Part shown: positions 54,032 through 64,000 of the stretch, one piece after another | How positions within the stretch are numbered: the first letter of the stretch is position 1 | How the letters are laid out: each line of letters starts with the position of its first letter | The notes under the pieces: model-generated | What the model was told of the DNA's origin: nothing | Seen by the model: only the letters and a program-made list of their open reading frames with translations | Databases searched by the model: none | Made by a program: the position numbers and the translations under genes | Assembly (NCBI GenBank): GCA_014529385.2 | Contig: CM043962.1 | Coordinates: 52,471,905-52,535,904, forward strand | Origin: Adiantum capillus-veneris | Lineage: Eukaryota > Streptophyta > Polypodiopsida > Polypodiales > Pteridaceae | Reading direction: 5' to 3' | Length of the DNA: 64,000 nucleotides

Positions 54032-54640
54032 GAGAAGCAAAGAAGCAAGAGGCTATTTCTTCCTCTCGCTTTCGGATCTAAGCAAGGAAGGAGTGGAGAA
54101 GCAATCAGGGGAGACTCTATCTCTCGATCTCAAAGCTAAGCAGGGAAACCCTCTTTCTCTCTCTTAAACTGGGAAATAGAAAGCACCAAGGACATATAAA
54201 GCACGGCTGCAATCAACACAAAACAATTAGATATGAAGGTTGAAGATTATTTTTGGCAATCAAGGCAGTGTAAAGCACATAGTGCAGGAAGATGCAGAAC
54301 AATCGCCAATAATTGAAGCATGAAGATTGAGGCAGTGAGAAGAATTAAGATTTGCAGAATCCAAGGGGCAGTTGAAGCAAGTAAAGCAACAGGCAAAAAT
54401 ATCCATCACCGTCATCAGTTTGAAGATTGATTAATCATCTTATTAAGCTCCAATGTCGTTAACGGCCCGATTAATCCTATAAAATGAGAGCCTAAACTCC
54501 TAGTGATCAGTTAATCCGAGTGATGGTGCTACTAACATCCCGCCTTGGCTATTGATTAAGTTGTACCTAAAGATTTACTCAATTTATTGATGATTACATT
54601 GATTGCCAAAGTTGTCAGTGTCTATTGTTCTCTCTCACAC
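53200..54640. other. Uncharacterised region with TATA-like site, GCTTGAGCAAGGA motif repeats and (CT)n
   Basis: GGCCGCCCA recurs three times at 53258-53320. TATATATA at 53622-53629 is followed by purine-rich sequence in which a loose motif (TCTC-x-TGCTTxAGCAAGGA) recurs about five times between 53755 and 54140. A (CT)24 tract lies at about 53981-54028. The layout resembles an LTR (U3, TATA, repetitive R-U5), but there is no partner copy or primer site. The frames across it are not genes. Confidence 0.35.
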
Positions 54641-55470
54641 ACACCTCTCATAGCTAGAGGCCTCGTGCCTACTCGGCTCACATTTCAAACACATATCCCC
54701 CGACAACGTGATCATGTTAATTTTTAACATGATCTTGATGGTGACCTGCAAAAACCAATAGAGCCGATAAGCCCACCGAGTTTTTGCATTTTTCCTACGG
54801 GTGCACCTGGCTTCATAGTTTTCCTGGTGGGCCCATCGAGAAAATGAAAAAGCCCGGTGGGCCTAATTGTAATAGTAAACCTCTTCTAACTTTGGCATTT
54901 TGACTAGACAAATCCCTGGGGAGTGTATCTGAGCGTCGGGTATAATTATCTCCTTGTGAATTGACCTAAGGTTATAGAGGCACAAGTCCTTTTTTTGGAC
55001 AGAGCGTGATTCTTAATATGATAACCACTTCTAATGCCTTGTTTTATGCATTGGTTTATGTAGGGAATGCATTATGGATTATGAAAGATTGTTAGTGCAT
55101 GAGATGGCCAATCATAATTATCATTGTTCAATGTAGAAATTGATAATTCTTTGTAGCATGTGAAAATAGATGTGTCTTATTGTTTGCAAATCACAGAGGA
55201 TGTATAACTAATCATCACATTTATAATTGCATTGACAAATTCATAGCATTGTTGTATGCATAATTCCATGTAGAGAGTGCATTGCAATGTGTATGTTTGC
55301 TCACAACATATGTGGTCGATATGTGGATTGACTAGAGTGCATTGCAAATCTCATACTGTGTAGATTTGATTGCTTTCTTAGTGATTTTTTTTCTAATATA
55401 TATTGAAAATAAGAAAAATGTTTTTAAACTCGAACATCTAGTTCTTATGCCTTTAATATTAAATTGAAAT
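54640..55470. other. Non-coding spacer
   Basis: No coding signal or repeat that I can support. GTGGGCCCATCGAGAAAATG and GTGGGCCTAATTG suggest a degenerate local repeat of GGTGGGCC. Confidence 0.3.
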
Positions 55471-55840
55471 AAATGGAGCAAAATGTCGGCACAAGTAGTA
55501 TGAAGAAGGCAAAGAATAAAAAAGCCTCTGGCAAAGAGTGGGATTATGCTCACAACATATACCGTTGATATATGGAGTGGCAATGTAAATTTGCTTCACC
55601 GCAAAATCAGGCGGTGCACCACGTATTAGTGACCATTTTTTGGGTGGCCTTACAAAGAATTGTAAGAAATGTGATCATCCTTAGGCGCCTACAATTACAA
55701 AGCGTTTGAGAGAAGAGCTCGCCAAAAAGGGTGGCAAGAGACAATGGGTACATAGATTTGTGATGGATGCATGTCAAGAGCAGATAGAGTCAAATATCAA
55801 CTCTCCTAATTCTGTGGTGACACCAACTAACCTTGCAGGA
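55470..55840 (+). pseudogene. Possible BED-type zinc finger / hAT-like transposase N-terminal remnant
   Basis: Frames on the plus strand give KKASGKEWDYAHNIY, then WQCKFASPQ, and GGAPRISDHFLGGLTKNCKKC (55612-55675 or so, in two frames), then a Lys/Arg-rich helix. This resembles a BED finger (W-x-C-x2-C...G-x3-R-x3-H-L...C). The second Cys of the first pair is not seen. No terminal inverted repeats or hAT dimerisation domain are nearby. It is clearly broken. Confidence 0.4.
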
Positions 55841-56097
55841 TAGCATGCACAAGGAGAGGAAATGCCACGCAATGTTCCTTTTAAGTGCCACAATGAAGGT
55901 GGACTTGGGCAAATGCGTCAAATACATTGCATCAAAGCTTTCGAATGTAGTCGCTAGAAGAAGCACAAAAAACACTCGCCAAAGCATTTTTTTTTTCACT
56001 AGGAGTGCTTTAATCATGGTAGATAGCAATCATTGGAAACATGCACGAAGGAAAATTGGTGAGTTTGGCCTAGGATTTCCAGCCCCTTTCTATCACA

Positions 56098-58122
56098 CGA
56101 TGGTGTAGCGAAAGTGTGTCGATCCTAGCAGAGGGCACATGCAGCGATGTGTATGCTTACAAATGCATGACAGAGGGCTAGAGCGGATGGGAAAAGCCTG
56201 GGCATGCAAGTGGCAGCAGAGATATATGTATTGTGTGGTTTTATAGGCCAAAAAGGTTCCAGAGGAGGCCTGAAAAGGTGGCAAGTGAAGGAGGTTCAAG
56301 ATGTTGGTTCTTGTCTTGGAAATAAAGAGCTTGAAGTGTTGAAAAACCAGGTCCAAACAGCTCTTCAAACAGAGCCACAATGCGCAAGATACGGTGCTTT
56401 GAAGTTGGAGGTGTTTGCAGATCTGAGACAGAGATGGCAGGTGATGCTAGGTGGAGAGAGCTAGTTTCAGCATATTGATGTGAAGAGCTCATCATATGGA
56501 GCATGTTGGTCTTTTCAAATCGTCATTTGGAGTCCTAAATGTCAAGATATTGGCAGTCAAAGTTTCATCGGGGGCAAATTCTGTGCCAGTTGGGTTGCTT
56601 TGGGAAATGTGCCATTTGATGTTTTTTGAAGCCCGAAAAATTTCACAAAGGTAGTGTACATAGTATGAAGCTGATAGAAAGTGACTGCAAGTCATAAGGA
56701 GCCTTGGTCAAAAAGTTATTGTGAATCAAAGTTGATGTCAAGTGGTGCGATGTGATGTCGGGCAGGTTTTCCCAATTTTGATTGCATCGATTATTGGGTC
56801 CAGAAATCTTGGAATGCGTAGGGAATTGTGTGAGAGGTAGTTGGAGACCACGGCTTCCATCTGGATTTTATATCCCAATCACAGGAGATCTGGGCAGAAA
56901 GTGGCAAGCAGTGCAAGTTGGGGGAAAAAAAACATTGCTTTGGTGGAGTTTGTGGGGGACTTTGAAGATCCTTGAAGGGAAACCCTTGGTAGATTGCCAC
57001 GTGGCGGAAATTTATCCCACATGGACAAAGAACGTGTCCAATAAGAGGCTATATATACAGCAGGCGTGCGCCTCATTAAGCGTCGGGAGGCGACTGTGGA
57101 GAGCTTGGAGTCTATTCCCCGGGGCCGCGACCAGTGGCGATATATTGCGCGCTGTTTTGGCGGCATGCTTGCAAAGGGCGGGCAGCCAACAACGCTACGA
57201 TGGTGGACAGGGGGGGTGATGCCGCTCACGTGACTTTGGTGCTGACATGGCTTGGCGCTCACGATGGCATTCTTCACACGCCCGCGTGCCCAAGTTTTTC
57301 GAGAGCAAGGTTTCCCACGAGGGCAGCGACGTCTTGGAGTGGAGCTCAAGGTAATGTCCAAAAAAAGGGGGCGGACTCACGAGCATGCAAAAAGGGGGGA
57401 GCCATGAATAGAAGGGAGGTGCTTCACACGCCCATAGAAGGGCACTGATTTTTTGCCAAAGGAGGGTTCTTCATCTTCGGCAAGAGGTGGGCTCAATGGG
57501 AGGAGCTGGCCCAGTCGGAGGAGAACCACCATTTTTTTTTACGAGGGGGGTCCTTCAAGAGCAAAAGGAGAAGATGAGGGTGGAGCTCTTGGAGAGGAGG
57601 AAAAAGCACTCGAGAGGAATCTTTTGAGCAAGCTCGAGGTAGAGCTTGCAGGTAGGGTCTTGGTGCCGAAAGAGGAGATTTTCTTGCCAAGCTCTCAGCC
57701 GCAGAGAGGTGAAGTTAGAAATTGCCCCAATTTTTCTTGTGGCTCAAGGTTGCCATGCCAAACCGGTTGTAGTCGAGGTTTCATGATGTTTGTAGAGAGG
57801 TGTTTTTGCAATAATTGATGCAAACCATGTCAGATTCTTGTGCTATTTCTTCTCCTTTCGCCCCTTCTTCTCTTTGCTCTGTTCCAATCATATGGTGCGG
57901 GTGATTGAGATGTGTGTGCCTCACCGGGTCTTTGTGTGTGTGAGAGAGCAAGAGAGAGTGGTGTTGCAGCACGATTGTAAACAGGCAAAATCAGGTGTGG
58001 TTAGCTGTTAATTGTGTGAGTTTTGAAGGTAAACTCTAGTGGATTGGGGTGTAGTGATTATCATGGGCTATAGAGAGGCAATCTATTTGGGTTCCGAGTG
58101 TGTTACCCTTTCCCCCTATCCA
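56098..58122 (+). repeat. 5' LTR of the non-autonomous element
   Basis: The start reads CGATGGTG against TGACGGTG in the 3' copy (TG mutated to CG). It ends CCTATCCA. A CCAAT box (57038-57042) and TATATATA (57050-57057) mark the promoter. The frames inside it are not conserved between LTR copies. Confidence 0.75.
57050..57057 (+). promoter_or_regulatory. TATA box of the non-autonomous element
   Basis: CCAATAAGAGGC then TATATATACAGCAGGCG. The 3' LTR keeps GAGAGGCTTATATACTGCAGG at about 60942-60962. Confidence 0.6.
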
Positions 58123-58127
58123 TCTTC

Positions 58128-58145
58128 TGGTGCCCCCACTGAGGA
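58128..58145 (+). other. Primer-binding site of the non-autonomous element
   Basis: TGGTGCCCCCACTGAGGA, the same 18-mer as at 38201-38218 in Ty3-2, placed 5 nt after the LTR end. Confidence 0.85.
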
Positions 58146-58261
58146 GCACGCTGATGCTCTTATTGGAAGTTTGAAGTGGTGTTTGAAAGTTGACAAGCGG
58201 TTGGCAGATGGTCAGAGTATTTGGTGGGCGGATTTGAAGCTAGCAAAGATGATGGAGCCAA

Positions 58262-59547
58262 GTGTTGGTCGCATTTACGAGTGTTGAAGACAGAAAGGTG
58301 AAGAGAAAAAATGTAAAGCAAAAGCTGGACTTGGGTTTGTTGAAGCCTGCAGATTATGTGCCTGTTGCAAAGCTAGCAGAATATTCTATGGTTCAATCAA
58401 AGGTAGTGCCGGTTGTGCAAAATGCAAAGCATGTTGAGGTACGGCCCAGAGTTGATTATGTTCCTTGGAAGTTTCCAGTTTATGATGTGCATGTGCCAGT
58501 GATGGATGAGCTTGTCAAAGAGGATAAGCCCTTTGTCGAAGCGAACCAATGTGCAAAAGTGGTGGCAAATGTTGAGGTTTTGGAGCAGATTGAAGAGGTA
58601 AACCTTGTTCTTGTGGAAAGATTGTATGAAAAGGTAGCAAATTGCAATCAAGTTGCAGATATCGAGGGTTCAAAAGTGGATGAAGAAAGTGAGCAAAGCC
58701 TAGACGATGGTCAAGATTTTGTGGAGCAACAAGCGATTCAAGATGCGAATACTGAGTTAGTGTATGACGCTGATGAAGATGGAGAGGCCAATTCCAAATT
58801 TTGGGAGACAAACAAGGAAGATAGACCAGATGAGCCCACAAGGAGACCGAGTCTGATGAGCCAGTGCTTGTAAAGGTAAAGCTGCCTGATTATGTGTTTG
58901 ATGATATGATCATTGTCAATGTGGAAGAACAAGTTGAAGTGCCAAAGAAAATGAGAAAGGATATGTTGTCAAAGGGAGCATGCAGTGCTCTATTGGCGGC
59001 CATGCTGATGAAGGTAGCAGTGGAAATTGCTGTGGTGGTGGAATTAGTTCAACACTTTGCAAATGAGGATAAATTTGAGTCTCTGGATAACCAAGTTGGC
59101 CTACCAAGTCGACAAGAGGATGATGGTGAAGCAGAAATCAAGGGGATTGGGCATATTTTTGATGCTTATGATGTGATGGATCTTGACCAAGGAGAAGAGG
59201 AGATGGAGGTGCCCATGGATTGCCAAGGTGATGATATGGGCACATATATTTTGGATTATATATGCCTTGAAAGTGAAGCTGATTGGGGCTTTGATGATGC
59301 CGAGGATACCATGGATGAAGAGATGCAAGTGCTTGTGGATAAAGCTTTGACCAAGGTACGTGTGATGCGAGGGTTAGCCCCTCTACAGGTGGAGAGTCCA
59401 GTGCAATGGGCATGTTCTATGGAGAAGAAAAAAGATGTCAAGAGTGGGTCCAAGCTATTAAAAGAGGTATGGCAATATATGGTTGAAATGTATGCTTGTA
59501 AGTGCATCAGTGAGGTATGTTATTTGCTAGATACGAAGTTCCATTGA
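58262..59547 (+). pseudogene. Acidic ORF(s) of unknown function in the non-autonomous element
   Basis: Two open frames, 58262-58873 (203 codons) and 58864-59547 (227 codons), overlap at a frame change near 58840 and look like one former protein of about 430 residues. Composition is striking: Val-rich early (VPVAKLAEYSMVQSKVVPVV) and very acidic later (EIKGIGHIFDAYDVMDLDQG, EEEMEVP). There are no zinc knuckles, protease or polymerase motifs. I do not recognise a family. A gag-like or host-derived role cannot be told from sequence. That nearly the whole internal region remains open over 1.3 kb, in an element this diverged, argues it was once selected. Confidence 0.5.
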
Positions 59548-59978
59548 GAGGAACTCTGCTTTACATGGTTGGGAGGGAGGGTCAGATTTGTTGGTCGCTG
59601 CAAATGGTGTGATTGTAGGGCCATATGTATTGGTTGGTTCACGTAATATGCTTGCAGGGTGAGGTGTGTTGGTGAGGCAAGAAAATGTGCAAAGAATTGC
59701 TAAAGTGCTTTGGGCATATTGTGTGCATGGATGGCTGCAAACATGGGTGAAACATTGTTGGAAGGTGCTACATATGGATGGAGGGAATCGTTGGAAGGTT
59801 TTTGATCTAGGTGGAGTCTATGTGATGCAGGGGGTGGGGCAACTAACTTGAGGTTTGACAACAATGTACATATGGTAGTTTTTTGGTGGTTTGCTTACAA
59901 TTTTGGATAGTGTTGGCCAATTTTTTTAATTGGTAGAAGAATAAAGTTGTTTTTTGGTTGAACATGAATGTTCAACAA

Positions 59979-59991
59979 GGGGGTTGGGCAA
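59979..59991 (+). other. Polypurine tract of the non-autonomous element
   Basis: GGGGGTTGGGCAA precedes TGACGG at 59992. Compare GGGGGAGGGCTAA before TGATAG in Ty3-2. Confidence 0.65.
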
Positions 59992-61578
59992 TGACGGTGC
60001 AACCAAAGTGTGTCGATTCTAGCAGAGGGCACATGCAGTGATGTGTATACTTATAGATGCATGGCAGAGGGCTAGAGCAGATGGGAAGAGCCTAGGTAGG
60101 CAGCTGGCAGCAGAGATGTATGCATTGTGTGGTTTTATAGGCCAAAATGACTCCAAAGGAGGCCTGATAGGGTGGCAGATGAAGGAGGTTCAAGGTGTTG
60201 GTTCTTGGCTTGGAAATGAAGAGCTTGAAGTGCTGAGCAAGCAGGTCCAGAGGGCTCATCAAACAGAGCCATTGTGCGCAAGATATAGTGCTTTGAAGTT
60301 GGAGGTGTTTGCAGATCTAAGACGGATAGGGCAAGTGGTGCCAGGTGGACAGAGCTGGTTTTAGCATATGGATGTGAAGGGCTCATCATATGGAGCACGT
60401 GTCGGTCTTTTCAGATCATCATTTGGATTCTTGAATGCCAAGATATTCATGATCAAAGTTTCATCAGGGGCCAATTCTGTGCGAACTGGGCTACTTCAGG
60501 AAATGTGTCATCTGATGTTTTTTGAAGCTTGACAAAATTCACAAAGGTAGTGTACACAATATGGAGGTGATAGAAAGTGAATGGAGGTGATAGAAAGTGA
60601 CTACACATCAAATGGAGCCTTGGTCGGAAAGTTATTGAATCAAAGTTGATGTCAAGTAGTGGCGGTGTGATGCTGGGCAGGTTTTCCCAGTTTTGATTGC
60701 ATAGGTTAGTGGGTCTAGAAATCTTGAAATGCGTAGGGAAGTTGGAAACACAGCTTCCATGCTGGTTTTACAACCCAATCATAGGAGCTCTGGGCAGAAA
60801 GTGGCAAGTAGTGCAAATTGGGGGGGGGGGGACATTGCTTTCGTGGAGTTTGTGGGGAAGTTTGAAGATCCTTGGAGAGAAACCCTTAGGAGAGTCCCAC
60901 ATGGTGGTAGTATATCCCACATGTGCAAAGAAGGAAGCAAAAGAGAGGCTTATATACTGCAGGCGTGCACCTCATAAAGCATCAAGAGGTGAGTGTGGAG
61001 AGCTTGGAGCAGACTCGCCATGGTCATGGACAGCGGCGCTGTACTGGGTGTTGTTTTGGCGGCATTCTGGCAAAGGGCGGGCGGTTGACAATGTTGCAAT
61101 GGTGGCCGGGGGTAGTGCCACTCACGCGACTCTAGTGCTGACATGGCTTGGCGCTCCTGATGGCACCGTTCACACGCCCGCGTGCCCAGTTTTTTGAGAG
61201 AGAGGTTTCCCACGAGGGCAGTGACGGTGTCGTTGTTGCCCTTCAGGTACCTCACTTAAAGGGCGGGTCACGTTTGGATTGGAGCTCAAGGCGGTGTCCA
61301 AAAATAGGGGGCGGCCTTAGGGGCATGCAAAAAGGGAGGAGCCAAGAATAGAAGGGGAGGTGCTTCACACGCCCACAGGAGGGGTCTAATTGTTTTTCCA
61401 AAGGAGGGCTCTTCATCTTGGGTAAGAGGAGGGATCAACGGGGAGTTGGGCTAGAAAAAGGAGAACCACCCATTTTTTTGCACGAGGGGGATCCCTTCAG
61501 GAGCAGAAGAAGAAGAAGAGGGTGGAACTCTTGGAGAGGAGGAAAAAACCCTCAAGAGGAAGCTTTTGGGCAAGCTCT
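59992..61578 (+). repeat. 3' LTR of the non-autonomous element, truncated
   Basis: Follows the 5' LTR from AAAGTGTGTCGAT to CTTTTGGGCAAGCTC at 61578, then the similarity ends abruptly, missing the last 500 bp. Confidence 0.75.
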
Positions 61579-62072
61579 TCTACTATGGCTAGGTTCTTCT
61601 GCAAAGGGATCGGTCATTCTCTTGGAGATTGGTTCATTAGGCAAATTTACTTGAGGAGGCATGTCTGTCGTCTTTGTGATGATTTCACCTCTCGTTATCT
61701 CTCTAGAAGGAAATCTAGGTGGCTCCCTTTCCGAAATTCTCGTAGGAATCCTCCTGTTTGGTGGAGGTATCTGTGGTCCTTCATTGGCCAAATATACACC
61801 CCTTTCTAATGCAGTCTGTGGTTTTTGCTTTGTACAGCTCTGTATTCTTGTCCATACTTGTCAACAACTATAGAGATCCATTGATAGTCGACTTTGTATG
61901 TTAGACATAAGAGCTTGTAATCTGTCAGTTCTTTTGGGTATGGCTCTGAGCACCTATAAAGGTTGACCTCACTATCGTCAATATATCTATATATTCCTTC
62001 ACTCTCATGATCTCTAATCCAAACTCTTTCAACAAGATTGGTCTTTATCAATTGCAAGTTTGGAAGATCCAT
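61552..62072 (-). pseudogene. Possible coding fragment, minus strand, unrecognised
   Basis: The minus strand is open from 62072 to 61806 (MDLPNLQLIKTNLVERVW..., with YKLLCLTYKVDYQWISIVV). In a second frame it is open from 61791 to 61552 (NEGPQIPPPNRRIPTRI, then PPQVNLPNEPISKRMTDPF). Both have protein-like composition, unlike the surrounding low-complexity frames. They could be parts of one broken gene. I do not recognise the family, and chance open frames cannot be excluded. Confidence 0.25.
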
Positions 62073-62479
62073 TGTGGGCGGATGCTCCTCTATTGCTTGG
62101 ATTTTGAAGCTTGTATAAGCAAAGTTTTACTCTAAAGAGAACATCATCTTTGGGATTAATAGCTCTAGCTTGATGTAAGAAGGCTTATTCCAAAAAGTTC
62201 AAGTGCTTTGGTTAGGAAAAAGTCGAAACTATGTCGAAAATCGCGATCGTTTTCTCACAATTCTCTCAAATCATCGGTTTTAGACACCCCTAAATTTCGG
62301 ATGAATTTTGAGGCCTTAAACAACGTATTTTCAGACATTGACCAACAATGAATGACCCGTAGCGTCTTTGATTGTTGTTCAGGGTTGACACTAAATCTTG
62401 TAGAGCTACTCTGGAGCTTCGTTTTGATAAAAAAAGTTTTGAATCCGATATCGATAGCTTAAGCTATGGCCAAAACAGT

Positions 62480-64000
62480 CAATCTATGCCGTGTATGATG
62501 TCTCCTTGATGTACTCTAACCACTCCGAGTCTCAGTTTGTGATTCTGACACTCTTAGACAGGTCTATCAATCCTTTTTCTGTTAGGTTTCATATAACTTC
62601 CCGAGGAGGTTAACTAAGCCAAAAGTGATCTAAATTGAATGAAACTTGGTCTCTAGGTTTATTTTATGCTGGCAAACACTTTTGTGAGCTCATATGCAAG
62701 TTTTGACCTCTAATTGGGCACTTGAGACATCATACGCATATGATTTCTTTTGTGGCAAAATGAAGTGACTTTTGTTCCAGTGACTCTTTATCACTCAAGC
62801 AACTCTCAACAACTTTCAAATTTCAATTTGAACACATTTTGTGCAAGTTATGGCCAATTCAACGTAAATCTTGCCCAATTCTTTCTTTTGGAAGTTTTTA
62901 GCCTAAATGTGCTCCAAATGCAATGAAATTTTGGCTAGGAACTTCTTTTATACTCTAGGACACTAGGGTATACTCAAATGTCTGATTTGACCCAAATCTA
63001 GCCTCTAAGACATCATAAGCGTATGATGTGTTTTTGCTCAGATTTCACTTATATTTCTATCCAAGGTACTCCTTGATGCATACAACAAGAATATGTGATC
63101 ACAAGAAATTTTGGATGCCAAAATTGCTCAAAACCACTAGTTTTCACCTTTACCTTCTTATATCTGCAAAAATCTCTTTAAATGAAAAAGTATGTGTCCA
63201 AATGAGATGGAACTTTGCAAGCAAGCTTAACACATCACTCCCAAATCCCCTATGTGGTCAAAAGTGCAATTGGATGGTCATATCTGGCCTTGAGACATCA
63301 TACGGGTATGATGTCTATGTGCTTAGAATTGTCCCAAGCTTGGTTTGTAAGCTTGTCTAGTTGTGCTTAACACCCTGGTAAGCTCAAATTTCAATTTTGG
63401 TCCCTCAAAGTGCCCTTTAGACATCATACACATATGATGTCTAACTATTGAGAATTAGGTGGAACTCACTCCACATGTTCCTCACAACACTTCGCAACTC
63501 ACAACCACTTTTAGAATTGAATTTGACCACTTTTTGTGCAAGTTATGATCACTGCAAGCAATCAATTTGCCTAGATCCGTCTGTGGTCTTTGCAAGCCCA
63601 AAAATGCTTCAAATTCAATGAAATTTGGCATATATGCTTCCTAAATGCTGTAGATCACAAGGGTGCACTCAGTTGTAACATTTGACCTCAGATATGGCCT
63701 CTAAGACATCATACGCATACGATGTCTAGGTGGTCAAAATGGACTTCTATTTCTATCGAAGGTGCCCCTTGATGCGTACAACAGGAATATGTGCTCATAT
63801 ACTAAAAAATGCACAAAATCATCACTTTTTGACAAGGAAAACCCCTGAAAGAGTAAATTTCTCTCAGTTCTCAATCTATAAGTCCAAATGAAATGAAACT
63901 TGGTGTATGTACTCAACACAACATGCAGAAGATGGGTATAATGTCAAAACTTCAAATTTGATGCCAGAATCACCCTTCAGACATCATACACGTATGATTT
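62480..64000. repeat. Degenerate tandem repeat (satellite-like) bearing a 24-bp palindrome
   Basis: A near-palindrome built from AGACATCATACG and its reverse complement occurs at 62725, 63008, 63293, 63419, 63704 and 63979 (cut by the window end), with a half copy at 62488. Spacings are 283, 285, 126, 285 and 275 bp. Sequence between copies is related: TTTTGTGCAAGTTATG at about 62840 and 63533, ACAA[GC]AATATGTG-like blocks at 63078 and 63777, and TCAATGAAATTTGG-like blocks. This gives a higher-order period of about 690 bp. No coding function. The array runs past the window. Confidence 0.85.

Larger units (their letters stand above)
56098..61578 (+). mobile_element. Non-autonomous LTR retrotransposon with unique ORFs (LARD-like)
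   Basis: Two LTRs in direct orientation start at 56098 and 59992 and match for about 1.6 kb with roughly one difference in ten by eye. The internal part is only 1.87 kb (58123-59991) and has no gag, protease, RT, RNase H or integrase. The primer site (58128-58145) is identical over 18 nt to that of Ty3-2, and the polypurine tract is similar in form. The 3' LTR breaks off at about 61578, so no target duplication can be checked. Confidence 0.8.

Noticed and set aside
62725-64000. Regularly spaced palindromes as a CRISPR array
   Set aside because: Spacing is about 285 bp, spacers are related to each other, and the context is eukaryotic. It is a satellite-type repeat.

Overview
This 64 kb window looks like repeat-rich nuclear DNA from a land plant. 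Supporting signs are Ty3/gypsy elements of plant type (one with the dual RNase H of the Tat group), Ty1/copia remnants primed on initiator tRNA-Met, plant-style L1-like LINEs, PPR-gene debris and very long (GA/CT)n tracts. The PPR wording and LINE-rich, degenerate character suggest a large-genome seed-free plant such as a fern, but the sequence does not prove that. I found no intact host gene. Almost every coding signal belongs to a transposable element, and most are decayed.

Layout. 1-1333: 3' end of a LINE (family A) with tandem duplications. 1334-4072: internally deleted Ty1/copia. 4073-5382: non-coding, with a decayed 25S rDNA scrap carrying the R2 target site. 5383-18150: complete Ty3/gypsy element Ty3-1, with 5-bp target duplication AATAC, tRNA-Asp-type primer site, gag with four zinc knuckles, pol, and two unusual accessory regions downstream of integrase. 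18151-20140: inverted-repeat (MITE-like) elements, one nested in another and holding a tRNA-like Pol III head. About 20460-27140: degenerate family A LINE, split in its reverse transcriptase by a half-LINE (23880-25042, minus strand) that carries only an intact ORF1. 27145-27370: copia gag scrap. 27520-31983: nearly intact minus-strand LINE (family B) whose ORF1 and ORF2 share one frame and are separated by a single TAG. 32690-35330: minus-strand wreck of another Ty3/gypsy. 35664-46660: Ty3-2, a Tat-like element with 2.5-kb LTRs. 46661-56097: old debris (PPR-like, PIF1-like helicase, copia, BED finger). 56098-61578: a non-autonomous LTR element with its own acidic ORFs and the same primer site as Ty3-2. 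61579-62100: a possible minus-strand coding scrap. 62480-64000: a tandem repeat marked by a 24-bp palindrome.

How the parts relate. The LTR element at 56-61 kb shares its primer-binding site and polypurine tract style with Ty3-2, as expected if it uses Tat-type enzymes in trans. The half-LINE shares its 3' stem-loop and (ATCT)n tail with the family B LINE, which suggests it borrows that LINE's reverse transcriptase. The most unusual single object is Ty3-1: it has a DGG protease-like domain in the usual place, a second retropepsin-like domain with a canonical DTGA motif after integrase, a repeated W-[VI]-[PS]-K motif, an extra internal polypurine tract, and a small acidic ORF before the 3' LTR.
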